Below, piece after piece: positions 14,716 through 26,419 of a stretch of DNA of 64,000 nt. Under the pieces are notes generated by a model. It was not told where the DNA came from, did not search any database, and saw only the letters and a list, made by a program, of their open reading frames with translations. The first letter of the stretch is position 1. Every line of letters starts with the position of its first letter. Source of the stretch: Mycoplasma sp. Ms02. Lineage in GTDB: Bacteria; Bacillota_I; Bacilli_A; Mycoplasmatales; Metamycoplasmataceae. The stretch spans positions 372,001-436,000 of the forward strand of contig NZ_CP081302.1 of the NCBI RefSeq assembly GCF_019720735.1, written 5' to 3'. Both the position numbers and the translations under genes were made by a program.

Positions 14716-17442
14716 CTACTTATTAAAATTGATTATTTTTTTGTTTTCTAAAATTTTTCAACCTTCGTTTGCTGCTGTTAGCCCTAAACCTAGGACTACA
14801 GGTATGAATCAGTAACCGAAATCATATGAAGGATTGTCATACATTTTAAATACTGAGTTAACTCCTGGGATGTATGCAGCAAAAATAACACAAACTAAAG
14901 AAAACATTGAGGCTAGATAGACTAATCTGTAGTAGTAAATATTACATACAAATAATGATCTTGTGCTCATTAATGAAAGTGAGTTTAAGCTTGCTCCGAT
15001 ACCCATAGTTACAAAACAAGCTGTAGAAGTTAGTTTTACAAACTCCTCACCTCTGACATTATTATTTGCAGCTATGATTCCAATAATTAAGTAAGCTGCA
15101 ATAGATAATACCGATAGCACTACTGATTGGTATGCTAATCTTCAACCCATACCTCTCGAGAACACCGATTCTTTTTTGCTAAATGGCTTCCTTGACATAA
15201 CGTCAGATTCTTTAGGTTTAACCATTCCAAGAGCGATTGCAGGAAGACCGTGTGTTAACAAGTTAATTCACAATAATTGTGAAGCAGAAAGTACTCAGAA
15301 ATCAGCTTCTGCTCCAATATATTCTTTAAATATAAATCTGAAAACAAATAATCCAAATAACATAACGATGATTTCAACCAGTGATGAAACAAGCAAGTTT
15401 TGAATTACTGTTTTAATTTTGTCATAAACTTCACGACCACCTTTTACGGCTTTAACAATCGTGCTGAAGTTGTCGTCTGTTAATATTACGTCAGCAGCTT
15501 GTTTTGAAACATCTGTTCCTGTAATACCCATCGCACAACCAATATCAGCAGCTTTTAAGGCAGGGGCATCATTAACACCATCACCAGTCATAGCCACAAC
15601 CATGTCGCGTTTTTGTCAGGCTTTAACGATTCTTAGTTTATCTTCTGGATTTACACGTGCGTAAATTGATACCTCGTGAACTCTCGCTTCAAGCTCTTCT
15701 TGTGATCATTGAGATAACTCAGCTCCTGTAATAACTGTGTCGCCTTGTTTGTAAATACCAAGATTACGACCAATAGCCACAGCTGTAGTTAAATGATCTC
15801 CTGTTATCATTACAGGTTTAATTCCTGCTGCTAAACATTCATGAATTGATTGTTTGACTTCTTCCCTTGGAGGATCCATCATAGCAATCAGACCTACAAA
15901 TTCCATGTTGTTTTCATCTGAAAAATCAAGCTTTGTTTTTTCTTTAGAAACTTTTTGAACGCCCACGGCAAGCACACGGTATGACATGTTAGCTCATTTT
16001 TCGTTTACTTCCTTAGCAAATTCTAAATTTCCATTAGACTTACTTAAAATTACATCAGGTGCTCCTTTAGTAAAAATTAAGTTGTATCCTGCTTTTTCAA
16101 CTAAAACGGACATCATTTTACGGTCGCTATCAAAAGGAAGCGAATCTAGTCTTTTCATCTTTTGGTAAAGATCTGACTTCACAATTCCTTTTTCAAGACC
16201 AGCAATTAAAATACCTGTTTCTGTTGGATCACCAACTTCTTCATACTTTCCATTTTCATCAACGTGAACACTAGCATCTGAAGCGACGATCATCGCTTCT
16301 AGTACTTTATTAAAGTCCTTTGTATCTGTATCAGTCATTAAGGAGTTCTCAAAGAAAATGTCCATTACAGTCATTTTGTTTTGAGTTAAAGTACCTGTTT
16401 TATCACTACAAATAATATTCGCTGAACCTAATGTTTCAATTGTTGGGAAGGATTTTATGATTGCGTTTTCCCTTGTCATTTTTGAAACACCAATCGCTAA
16501 TATAACTGTAGTAAATGTGATTAGACCTTCAGGTATTGCAGCTACAGCTAACGAAATTGCTGTAACTAATGAGTTTGAATATACTTGGAATTTGCTTCAA
16601 TCACCTGTAAATAAGTTAGAAATTAAAACTTGTAAAATGAAACTTACAATAAGTAATGCAATTCCAGAGTAACCAAATAGCTTACTTAAACGATTTAGTT
16701 TTTGTTGTAAAGGCGATAAATTACCTTCTTGTTCCTGAATTGTTTTGTTAATTGTTCCAATAACGGTGTTTGCCCCTGTTGCAACAACTAAAGCTAAACC
16801 TCTTCCGTTTGTAACGTATGTTCCAGAAAAAATCTTATTTTTTTGCTCTGCTAAGATTTTTGAGTCATCGACTTTGGCATCTCAAGATTTAGACACTGAT
16901 TCGTTTTCACCTGTAAGTGAGGCTTCTACGACTTGAAGATTGTTTGATTCTTTTAAAATTGCATCAGCTGAAATCGTATCTCCTGCCTCAACAATTAAAA
17001 TATCACCTGGAACTATTTCTTCTGATTTGATAATCATCATTCTACCGTTACGAATTACTTTTGCTGTTAATTCATTAACTTTTTCAAGTGCTCTAACGGC
17101 TTGATCGCTTTTAATTTCTTGGTATGCTCCCAACATGCTATTAAGGACCACAACCACTAAAATGATTATCGGTTCAACAAAACTGATAACAGTTTCTGAA
17201 GTGGATTTTGGATGCGCTGACGTTTCGTATATGGCTATAGAGAAGCTTAAAACGACAGCTATCATTAATAAAATAATCATAAAGTCTTTAAACTGTCTAA
17301 AGAAAGCAACAAAAGGATTTAACTTTTTATCACCATGAATAAGATTTAATCCGTGTTTTTCACGCTGCTTTAAAACCTGTTCATCATTTAATCCAGTTGT
17401 AATATCAGTTTCTAAAACTTCTATATTAACTTCTTGTTTCAT
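14716..17442 (-). CDS. P-type cation ATPase, Ca2+-transporting type (PacL/SERCA-like)
   Basis: The 908-residue pump uses ATP to move cations, probably Ca2+, out of the cell. Visible motifs are TGEN in the actuator domain, the transport helix VAAIPEGL characteristic of Ca2+ pumps, DKTGT with phosphorylated Asp347, KGAPD in the nucleotide domain and GDGVND at the hinge. About ten membrane helices are present, including a C-terminal cluster from about residue 700. The start overlaps the end of the K+ channel gene by 17 bases, so the two are probably coexpressed. Mg2+ specificity cannot be excluded. Confidence 0.9.
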
Positions 17443-18424
17443 ATTGCTCCTTGTTTTCTGTTTTAGTATCTTTTTTGTTTTTGTGTTTCTTTTGTTCTAC
17501 AATTTTACTCATTTCGCTTAACATCGACCCTGCAATAACACCAGATGGAATTGCAAATATTGCAATTCCTAAAATTGAAATAATCATAACAATTACTTTT
17601 GAAGTATCTGCATGAGGCGAGAAGTCGCCATAACCTATTGTTGTCAATGTTACAGTTGCAAAATATAACGAGTCAAAAAACGTGGTTACAACTCCTGAAG
17701 AATTATCGTTCAAGGCTTTTTGGTAAAGCTCTTGATAATTTTGAGTATCTGGCGTTACGTTTTCTAGTCGCAATTGCTCAAGTGCTTTTTCTTGCAATCA
17801 TTCTGTTTCATTGCTATAAATAATCAAGGCGAAAAAGATGATTAAAACAATAATGAAACCAAACACATATGCAAGCACTGTTTTTTGCTCAATAAACACA
17901 TTAATTAGAACTTTAAAAGGTGAAAATACCTTTAATATTAAGATTAATCTAAGCAATCTAACTAGTGTTAAAGTTTTAAATACTTTTGCAATCCTGTCAA
18001 AGTCGCCATTTTGCACACCTAAATGTTTAAGCGATTCAAACGAAGGTAAGACACACAAAAGAAGCAAGATTCCAATTAAAGTAAAAGGAAATTTTAAGTA
18101 ACTTTTACGCCTGGACTTGAAGGATGTGTCCCTGATTGGATATGTAATTCAGTGCAAAACATAATCGGCTGCAAAAACAAAAAAAGTTAGTATATTGATG
18201 CTGATTAATGTGGCTTTAAAATTTTCTCCTTTGATTAGAAAACTTGCAAAAGAAAACATAACAATGAAAAGCATCATTATTAAATATGCATTTCTTAAAA
18301 GTCTTATTTTTGATTTATTTTTATTAAATTTTTGAGGTATGTCGGAAGCTGATGTTACGACAATATTTAGAATCTCAAAAAAGTCATCTAAATTTTTTTT
18401 GAGTATTTTTTTAGCGTCTTTCAT
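17426..18424 (-). CDS. Voltage-sensor-type potassium channel
   Basis: The 332-residue protein has the plan of a six-helix K+ channel: a cytoplasmic N-terminus, hydrophobic segments from about residue 48, an S4-like helix with positive charges at intervals (KTLTLVRLLRLILILK), the pore helix and selectivity filter TTIGYGD (residues 261-267), then the inner helix and a lysine-rich tail. It would set membrane potential or K+ balance. The stop overlaps the start of the P-type ATPase by 17 bases. No Shine-Dalgarno is visible before the ATG; a TATAAA-like box is about 14 bases upstream. Confidence 0.9.
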
Positions 18425-18495
18425 AATAGTGTTTAAATTTTATACTTTTTTGGCTTTTTTAACAATATGACAAAACAAAAAGCAAAAAAATTGTG

Positions 18496-18501
18496 TAATA
18501 T
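18496..18501 (+). promoter_or_regulatory. -10 box of gmk (leaderless start)
   Basis: TGTGTAATAT places an extended -10 six bases before the ATG at 18508, with no ribosome-binding site between. Confidence 0.45.
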
Positions 18502-18507
18502 TTGTAT

Positions 18508-19104
18508 ATGTTAGATAAGAAAATACCAATTATAGTTTTTACAGGACCAAGTGGAGTCGGAAAAGGAACGGTAGAGCGTTTGCTTTTTCAATTTGAAGAC
18601 TTGGATATTAGGCTTTCATGTTCAGCAACAACAAGAAAACCTAGAAGTGGAGAAATTAACGGTATTCATTATTACTTCATGGATCGCTCAATTTTTCAAC
18701 AAAAAATTAAAGGGCGTGAGTTTATTGAATTTTCATACCATTTTGATAACTACTATGGAACATTGTTCCGTGAGCTTAAGAAAATAGATCTTCTAGGTAA
18801 AATTCCTATGCTAGAGATTGAAACGAGAGGGGCTCGTCAAATCATTGAAAAATTAAAGGATGACCCAAGGTTTAAATTAATAACTATTTTCCTATTACCT
18901 CCAACAATTCAAGACTTAAAGGAAAGAATTATCAAAAGAGGTTCAGAGGACGATGACACATTAAGAATCAGGCTTGAAAAAGCTCAAGAAGAAATGCGTG
19001 ATTCAGAAATTTTCAAATATAAAGTTGTCAATCACGTGCCTCAACAAGCAGCAGATCAAATCAGAGATATTATTTTAAAAGAGATTAAAAATGATGACAT
19101 TTAA
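18508..19104 (+). CDS. gmk: Guanylate kinase
   Basis: Phosphorylates GMP to GDP. The 198-residue enzyme has P-loop TGPSGVGKGT (residues about 12-21), the GMP-binding segment TTRKPRSGEINGIHYYF and the lid region IIKRGSEDDDTLRIRL. I chose the ATG at 18508 over a TTG two codons upstream because the -10 box lies immediately before it. It is first in a gmk, PP2C, kinase, rsgA, rpe operon, an order also known in other mycoplasmas. Its stop overlaps the next gene by 14 bases. Confidence 0.93.
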   Translation: MLDKKIPIIVFTGPSGVGKGTVERLLFQFEDLDIRLSCSATTRKPRSGEINGIHYYFMDRSIFQQKIKGREFIEFSYHFDNYYGTLFRELKKIDLLGKIPMLEIETRGARQIIEKLKDDPRFKLITIFLLPPTIQDLKERIIKRGSEDDDTLRIRLEKAQEEMRDSEIFKYKVVNHVPQQAADQIRDIILKEIKNDDI

Positions 19105-19858
19105 AACAGCAACAAAAAGCATAAAAGGACACATAAGAAGCATTAACCAAGATAGAGTAGCATTTGGAGATTATTACGATCTCTTTTTTGCTCTTATTTG
19201 TGACGGAGTTGGTGGTGAAGAAGGTGGCGAAATTGCTGCTCAAATAGTTGCAGACGCATTTGAAAGAAGATTTACAGAAATGGTAATCGACGAAAGAACC
19301 ATGGACATTACTGACGTAGTCGTTGAAACCGTTGATGATCTTAAAAAAGCAATGGCTATAATCGGCGAAGGAATGGTTTATTCAAAAATGGCAACAACAT
19401 TTACTTCATTTTACTGAAGCCAAAAAAATGAAGACAAATTCATGTTCTTCCACTGTGGGGACACAAGAGCATATTTAGTTTTTGAAGATGGAACCATTAA
19501 GCAAATAACAGAAGATCATACAGTTGCTTCATGAGCAAAAAATAATAACGTGGATGTTTCAGGTGTTAAAAACTCAACAGGTAAACTGACAAATGCAATA
19601 TCAGCACAAAATAAGAAAATCAATGTGGACATCCTTGAATTAGATACAAAACCTCTTTTTGAAAAAGGTCTAAGATATATTATGTTAACAAGTGACGGGA
19701 TTCACTCATTTTTAACAAACGAAGATTTTAAATCTATTCTGATTGACCAAAAAGGAACACCAAGACAAAAATCAATTAAATTAACGCAAATGTCAGAACA
19801 TGAAAGAAACTCAACTGACAATCAAAGCGTTGTTTTAATTGAGGTTAAAAATGCCTAA
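19091..19858 (+). CDS. PP2C-type Ser/Thr protein phosphatase
   Basis: Removes phosphate from Ser/Thr residues and opposes the kinase encoded next. The 255-residue protein has the metal-binding motifs of the PPM family: RSINQDRVAF near the N-terminus, CDGVGGEEGGE, CGDTRAYLV, TSDGIHSF and a final TDNQSVVLIEV. Two tryptophans are TGA. The gene overlaps gmk by 14 bases and its stop lies inside the start of the kinase gene, so expression is tightly linked. ATG at 19091 or 19094 are equally possible starts. Confidence 0.92.
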
Positions 19859-20840
19859 ATTCTATAGTGCTCCACCAAAAGACTCTACAGTTTACAAAAA
19901 GTACAATATCTTAAGAGTAATTGGTCACGGAGGTTCTTCAACCGTTTATTTGGTTGAACCACACGGAGTGTCAAACAAACTTTTTGCCCTCAAATACAGG
20001 CATAGAGATAATAATCATGATAATTACACGAGATTTTTAAATGAACTAAATTTAATTAAAAAAATCAAAAGTAATAATGTTCCAAGATATCACAGCAGTT
20101 ATGTTGATGATAATGAACAGTATATTGTTATGGAGTATGTTGAAGGGAATACGCTTCGTGACTCGATTGACAAAAATGGCTACTTGGATGTTAGAAGAAG
20201 TTTGCTTTACACAAAACAAATTGCTCAAGTTGTCGGACAACTGCACAGCCTTGGAGTAATTCATAGAGACTTAAAAAGTCAAAACATAATAATTACAAAG
20301 AATCAAACTATAAAAATTATCGATTTAGGAATCTCGATAAATCAAGAGACAACAAGAGTAACAAAAACTCACAACATAATCTGTTCTGTTTATTATTCAG
20401 CTCCTGAACTTGCATCCAAAAACATTCCAACAACAAACTCAGTTGACGTTTATGCCTTGGGCATAATGCTTTACGAAATGTTAACAGCAAAATATCCTTT
20501 TGAGCACGATGACCCAACACAAATAATTTGAATGCATAAGAATAAAAAAGTTCCAGCGATTTCGCCAATTAGAAACATTCCCGATTCAATCGATGACTTA
20601 ATCGCAAACGCCACAAACAAAGATTACAGAAAAAGATTCAAGAATATATCTGACTTTGTAGCAGCAATTGATGACTGTTTATTTGATTTAAACAATCCAG
20701 AAGATTTCGAGAAGTTAAAGAGAATTAAGGATAAAAACAAAAAGTTTTTCAATAATTTTGGTTTATTAGTAACAATCGCAATTATTTCCTTAATCGTTTT
20801 AGGTGCTTCAATATTTGCTTTAGTAGGTATAAAATGGTAG
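19851..20840 (+). CDS. Membrane-anchored Ser/Thr protein kinase (PrkC/PknB-like, no sensor)
   Basis: The 329-residue protein has an Hanks-type kinase domain: glycine loop GHGGSSTVYL, ALKYRHR with the ATP lysine, catalytic loop HRDLKSQN, and DLG in place of DFG. One transmembrane helix lies at about residues 300-325 and the chain stops right after it, so there is no extracellular PASTA or other sensor domain. It pairs with the upstream PP2C gene. ATG at 19851 has GAGG eight bases upstream; an in-frame TTG further upstream is less likely. The stop overlaps the rsgA start. Confidence 0.9.
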
Positions 20841-21700
20841 GAAAAGTATTTTCAATAAACTCAGGAATATACAAAATTAAATCTGAATCAGGAGAGATTT
20901 TTAAAATTCCTGCTGCAGGAAAACTTAGACATCTAGGAGAAAGTCCGTTAGTCGGAGATTGAGTTGAATTTAATGAAGGGATGATTTTATCTATCAAGCC
21001 TAGAAGTAACTATTTTATAAGGCCAAAAGTTGCAAATGTAGATCAAGTATTCCTGGTTATGTCTTTAAAAGAACCTGATTTTTCATCCTTTTTACTAGAT
21101 AAATACTTAAGTGTAATCGAATATGAAGACATCGCGCCTTACATATTAATCACCAAGTCTGATTTAGACTCAAATGATGAGTGATATCAAAAATACAAAC
21201 GCGAAGGCTACAATGTTTTTAAAATAGATAACAACGAAAAAAACTATAAAAAAGATCTAGACGCATTTTTTAAAGACAAAACAAGTCTTTTTATGGGTCA
21301 AACAGGGGTTGGTAAAACTACTACTATAAATTATTTAAGCGACAACACTTACAACACTCAAGCAATTTCCAAGGCTTTAGGTAGGGGTAAACATACTACT
21401 AGAATCGTAAGAATTATTGAATTTAACGGTGGAGAGTTGATTGATACCCCAGGATTTAGTTCTTTGATTCTAAATCTCACGAAACAAGAGCTTGCAAACA
21501 GTTTCCAAGCGTTTAAGCACGGAGCAACTCAATGTAAATTCAGAACTTGTTTACATATCAACGAACGCGCCGAAGACTGCTTTATCAAAAAAAGTGTGGA
21601 AAAAGGTGAGATATCAAACTGAAGGTACGAAAATTACTTAAAATTAAGTTTAGAAGCTTTTGAGAATAAGTTTGAAAAGGATAAATATGAGAAGAAGTAA
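20834..21700 (+). CDS. rsgA: Ribosome small subunit-dependent GTPase
   Basis: Circularly permuted GTPase that assists late 30S maturation. The 288-residue protein has an N-terminal OB-fold start (GKVFSINSGIYKI), then G4 ITKSDL, the P-loop GQTGVGKTT after it, G3 DTPGF, and the C-terminal zinc-binding region C-FRTCLHINERAEDC. The order G4-G1-G3 is the family's permutation. It overlaps the kinase gene by 7 bases and rpe by 14 bases. Two tryptophans are TGA. Confidence 0.94.
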
Positions 21701-22361
21701 ATACATCACTCCAAGTATTCTTAATGTTGAAAAAGAGGCAAGACCTAAAGTGGTTCAGGAATTACTTGATTTAGGTATAACGTGAGTACATTACGATGTA
21801 ATGGATGGTGATTTTGTGCCTAACACAGCAATTGAATATGAAGAGATAAAAAACATTAAAAGCACTGTGGATAAGCACTTTATGGATATCCACTTAATGG
21901 TGAGAAACCCAATTGCTAATATTATTGAATTTGCTGATGCAGGCGATATCATGACAGTTCATTATGAAGCAGTTGAAGATAAAGACTACTTTTTCAATTG
22001 ATTGCAAGATAATGAAGCTAATTATAAAATTGGTCTCGCAATTAATCCCGAAACAGAAGTAAAATCAATTAAAAGATTTCTTCCTTTTCTTTCTTTGGTT
22101 TTAGTAATGTCTGTTAAGCCTGGCGCTGGTGGACAAGCCTTTATTCCTTCGGCACTATCAAAAATTGAGTGATTAAAAGAACAAAGGCTAGTAAACCAAT
22201 TTAGCTATTTAATACAAGTAGATGGTGGAATCAACGATGAAACAGGTCCAATGTGCTTTGATGCAGGTGTTGATGCAGCAGTTGCTGGTTCTTATTTGGT
22301 GAAAGAAATAACAACTGAAAGAATTAAGTCGATTTTAGGATCTAAATACAAATTAAAATAA
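21687..22361 (+). CDS. rpe: Ribulose-phosphate 3-epimerase
   Basis: Interconverts ribulose-5-phosphate and xylulose-5-phosphate in the pentose phosphate pathway. The 224-residue TIM barrel shows KYITPSIL, VHYDVMDGDFVPN, MDIHLMV, VKPGAGGQAF and QVDGGIN, which hold the metal and phosphate ligands of the family. It is the last gene of the gmk operon, overlaps rsgA by 14 bases and ends in a terminator. Confidence 0.95.
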
Positions 22362-22385
22362 TTCACAAGTTTGTGAATTTTTTTA
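22361..22385 (+). terminator. Terminator of the gmk-rpe operon
   Basis: Arms attcacaa (22361-22368) and ttgtgaat (22371-22378) are followed by seven T. Confidence 0.85.
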
Positions 22386-22449
22386 ATTTTTGTAAAGCGA
22401 AATTTGCATTTATCATCTTGTATCTTCTTGCTTTTTTCAAATTTATTAA

Positions 22450-22455
22450 TATAAT
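22450..22455 (+). promoter_or_regulatory. -10 box of trmB (leaderless start)
   Basis: TATAAT ends seven bases before ATG at 22463, and no ribosome-binding site is present. Confidence 0.6.
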
Positions 22456-22462
22456 AAATTTT

Positions 22463-23071
22463 ATGAGATTAAGACATGACAAAAACGCAATCATTAACTT
22501 ACAAAATTCTGAGTTTTTTATTCAGAAATTTCCTATCAAACTAGAAGCGAATAATATTGTAGAAATTGGAGCAGGTAAGGGGGAAATGATTTCTGAACTT
22601 GCCAGACAAAATCCAAACATTACATATTATGCTTTAGAAAAGTACGATACCGTAGCCAACAAAATTTTGAAAAAAATAAATGCACTTGGCTTAAAGAATT
22701 TATACATTATCAGCGAAGATGCTACAAAAATACCAGAACTCTTTGACGGAAAAATCAATGAACTGTGACTGACATTCTCGGATCCTTGACCTAAAAGAGC
22801 TCACGAAAAAAGAAGACTTACATACAAAACTTTCCTGGATCTTTATCGTCAAATATTACACGAAGATGGTGTACTTAGATTTAAAACTGACAATGATAAA
22901 CTGTTTGAGTATAGCGTTGAATCATTTGAGCAAAACAATTGAGAAATTATTAATATCACAAGAGATCTGCACAATAGTAAATTTAATGATGGGAACGTGC
23001 CTACTGGTTATGAAATGAAATGATCAAGTTTAGGCAAAAATATTAATTACTTAGAAGCGAAATTTAGATAG
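22463..23071 (+). CDS. trmB: tRNA (guanine-N7)-methyltransferase
   Basis: Methylates G46 of tRNA with S-adenosylmethionine. The 202-residue protein has the start [12 protein letters not shown] motif [10 protein letters not shown], and the TrmB signature [17 protein letters not shown] (two Trp as TGA). A frame open further upstream reads through the terminator and promoter region and is not coding. It is followed after six bases by msrA. Confidence 0.94.
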
Positions 23072-23077
23072 GAAAAC

Positions 23078-23548
23078 ATGAAAAGAATATATATAGCAGG
23101 TGGTTGCTTTTGAGGTGTTCAAGGATACTTTAAAACAATTCCAGGAATTAAATTTACAACTGTAGGATACGCAAATTCATTAATTAATAATCCTTCATAT
23201 GAAGAAGTCAAAACAGGTAAAACAGGAGCTGTAGAAACAACAGAAATTTACTACGATGAGTCAATCATTAATTTAGGTCAAATTATTGAAAAACTGTTTG
23301 CAGTAATCGATCCTACAGCGCTTAACTACCAAGATGTTGATCATGGAACTCAATACCGTAACGGAGTTTATTTTGAGATTGATGAAGAATATCAAATCAT
23401 TAAAGATAAAATTGATGAACTAGCTGTGAACTACGATAAACCAGTCGTAACTGAAAACTTAAAGTTAGAAAACTACTTCTTAGCAGAAGAATATCATCAA
23501 GATTACAGCGATAAACACCCCGATGTCGCTTGTCATATAACGTTTTAA
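23078..23548 (+). CDS. msrA: Peptide methionine sulfoxide reductase A
   Basis: Reduces S-methionine sulfoxide in damaged proteins. The 156-residue enzyme has the catalytic motif GGCFWG near the N-terminus (Cys11; Trp is TGA) and the later segments DPTALNYQDVDHGTQYR and YHQDY expected for MsrA. No MsrB partner is fused or adjacent. AGGAAAAC precedes the ATG, and the gene ends in a bidirectional-looking terminator. Confidence 0.95.
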
Positions 23549-23555
23549 AATTAAA

Positions 23556-23588
23556 TAAAAAAGCCTCGTGATTCACGGGCTTTTTTAA
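23556..23588 (+). terminator. Terminator of msrA (bidirectional)
   Basis: A GC-containing hairpin (about 23561-23582, arms aagcc/ggctt plus cgtg/cacg) is flanked by A-run and T-run, so it can also end the opposing minus-strand opp operon. Confidence 0.8.
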
Positions 23589-23591
23589 TAT

Positions 23592-24029
23592 CTATAAAAA
23601 TGCAAAAACTGCTGCTGCACAGGCATATACAAGAAATAAGATATAAAACATAGCGTCAGTTTCGTTTGCCTTTTGAAATGCTTTTCTTTGAGCTAGTTTT
23701 TTCTCGTAAGTTTCTCTAGCATGCTTTTCAGCTACACTTTCTTGCTTTTTATTAGTTTGAGTGACTTTTTTAACTCTCTGTCTATCTTCTGCGATTAACT
23801 TACCGTAATTATCCTTTTTTAAGGTAATAATTTTTTTTATTACAATAACTAATAAAACAAGTAAACACGTAACTAAGGCAGAAAAGTGGATTGCGTGAGC
23901 AATGCGAGATTCTTTTAGTACAACCGACAGGGTAAAAAGTGTTACAAATGAGATTATTGAAAATACTAAGCCGTAGTATGAAGGATAATATTTTCACATC
24001 TTTGATAAATGAACTTTTAATCTAGTCAT
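23592..24029 (-). CDS. Small three-span membrane protein, unknown
   Basis: The 145-residue protein has two hydrophobic helices (about 15-35 and 45-64), a long charged middle (about 65-115) rich in Lys, Glu and Gln that is probably helical, and a last hydrophobic helix at the C-terminus. One Trp is TGA. Its ATG overlaps the oppF stop by one base, so it is the last gene of the opp operon. A role in the transporter is possible from position only; I do not recognise the family. Confidence 0.75.
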
Positions 24030-26419
24030 TATTTTACTCTTGTTGAAGCTTTAGAATAATGTTCGCTTTTCAGTCATTTTTCGACTTGTGAGTCTGTACC
24101 ATAGACAAAGTGGTCCTTTTCGATTTCATGAATAAACGGAACATTTGGGAACCTTTGCTCTTCTAAGTAAGAAAGTTCAAATGACACATTTTGGAATTTT
24201 TCGTTTGCGTTTGAAATCTTAGGAATAGCTTTGAATAAGTTGTTTGTGTAGGGATGGATTGGTTTGTCATAGATTTTTTCTGTCTTACCTGATTCAACAA
24301 TTTTACCTAAGTGCATAATTTGCACACGGTCAGCTACGTACTCAATCATACTCAAGTCGTGGGCAATAAAAATCATTCCAATTTTTTTCTTCTCACAAAG
24401 GTCTTTTAGCAAGTTAACAACTTGAGCTTGAATAGAAATGTCAAGAGAAGCGATTGGTTCATCGGCTACGATAACTTTTGGATTTGTAATTAAAGCTCTC
24501 GCAATAACTATACGTTGTCTTTGACCACCTGAGAATTCATGTGGGTAACGGTAAGCAAACTGTTTTAGTAAACCAACATCGTTCAGTGCCTGGTAAATTC
24601 TATTCTTAATGAATAAATATTTAATTTGTGGTGTATATAGTCATCCTAATACGCTTAAAGCAACTTTTCTTGCTTTTTTGTTTACTGCAAAAAGTTTATC
24701 CGTAACAAGGTCTGTACCTAAAATTTTTCTAATACTTGATAAATCTTTTCTTAAATATTTCTTTTCAACAAAGTAAGAAGCTAAGCTTTCGTTTTTCTTC
24801 TTAACATTTGTTTTATAGATATTTAAGTCAATTTTGGCTAAAGAAATTTTCTTTTTGTCATCACCTAGACTCTTTAAATAATCATTTAAGTATCAATTTC
24901 TAAAACGCGAAAAAGTTTGTTTAAAAACAACATCCAACGAATGAACACGCTTGGTTAACTGAGCATCTTCATCTAGAGCTTTAGCGATTAAAATATCTAA
25001 ATCATATATTCTCTTTTGGTATTCTTGAACATATACGGCTAGCTCTGAATCATATAAGTTTTGAGCTTTTTCAAGCTTAACTTTTCTCTTTTCTAATTGA
25101 TCATGAGAAATTGCAGCTGGATCCTTTTTAGCAACTTTTAATTTTTCTTTTAGGCTCTTGATTTGAGTTTCTAGTTCTCTGATTTGGTTATTGACTTCCA
25201 TTTCTTTATTATTAGAGAGTTCAATGTAAGAGCTTAAGTCGATAAGGAAATGCTCGTTAACTGCTTTTAGAACATCATCTTTTGAAGACTCAAGCTCAGC
25301 GTTTAGACCATCAAGATTTTTGTAGAAGTTTGAGATGTATTCATTAACCTCTTTAACCATTCTTTTTGTTTGTTGAAGGTCAAGGTATTGTAATTTAGAT
25401 TTAAGCGATTTTACTTGTTTATAAGCACTTTCGTTCATTTTTCACATTTTAAAACTGTGTAAATGGTAAGCTAAATTAACAGTGCTTAAAGCATTATTTT
25501 TGTGTAATGCCATTTCGTGCTTCATTTCTTCACAAATGTTACTGATTACATTTTTTGAAATTGATAAAGCATCTCTTTTAGCTCTTTTTTGTGCTTTTAG
25601 ACTTGCAACTAAAGCAGCTTTCTGTTCTGACAGGTCAATATAAGAAGAAGAGTAGCGAGCTAATTTTTTACCTTGCTCATAACTATCTCTTGCATTTTTC
25701 AGTTCGACTTCATCATATGACAAGTTTTGAGAACGGTATTCTTCTTGTCTTGATTTGTAAAGTTTTAACATATCTTCATTTGTTGTATAGTACTCACCAA
25801 TAATACTTGAGTGCATTGCTACTTTTTCTTCAAGATATGAGTAAAACTCGTTAAACTTATCGTCGATATTACCTGGAAGGTTAAAATCGATTTCTTCCAT
25901 ACTTCCTTCTCATTTTGAAACGAATTTGTTTAGAAGCTTATTAGATTTCTTGATGTCTTCTAAGTGATTTTTCTTGTCAAATTCTAGGAAAGTATAGTGA
26001 AAGTTTTCTTGGATGTATTTTCAGTCTTTTTTTAGTTCATCTAATTCGTCTTTAATGATTTTGTTAACAATTAAAGGTTCTTTTAATATTGAGAAAATTG
26101 TTTTTTGACCATTCAAAGAAGCGTGTGGATCCTGGAAAATCATTTGGATATTTTTACGCATTTTCTTTGAACGAGAACGCGAAATTCTCTTACCTGAAAT
26201 AATGTCGCCATCAAGGGTTACAAAACCGTTGAAGTCATCATATAGACGTAATAGCGAACGCCCAACAGTCGTTTTACCAGAACCAGATTCACCGATAAGT
26301 CCAACAACTTCACCTTCATGCACTTTGAAGCTAACACCATCAACAGCTTTGTTTACAACAGATTTATTCACAAAGTATTTTTTTAAGTTTTCAATTTCTA
26401 AAATTGGTTTTTTATTCAT
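24029..26419 (-). CDS. oppF: Oligopeptide ABC transporter ATP-binding protein with large coiled-coil insertion
   Basis: One of two ATPases driving peptide import. At 796 residues it is more than twice the usual OppF length. Walker A GESGSGKTT (residues 43-51) and the Q-loop FQDPHASL (about 100) come first; the signature FSGGQRQR and the Walker B come only at about residues 627-655. The roughly 450-residue insert between them is rich in Lys, Glu and Gln and is predicted by eye as long helices or coiled coil, with no Trp-rich or membrane part. Long OppF proteins are known from other mycoplasmas. Overlaps oppD by 8 bases. Confidence 0.9.
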
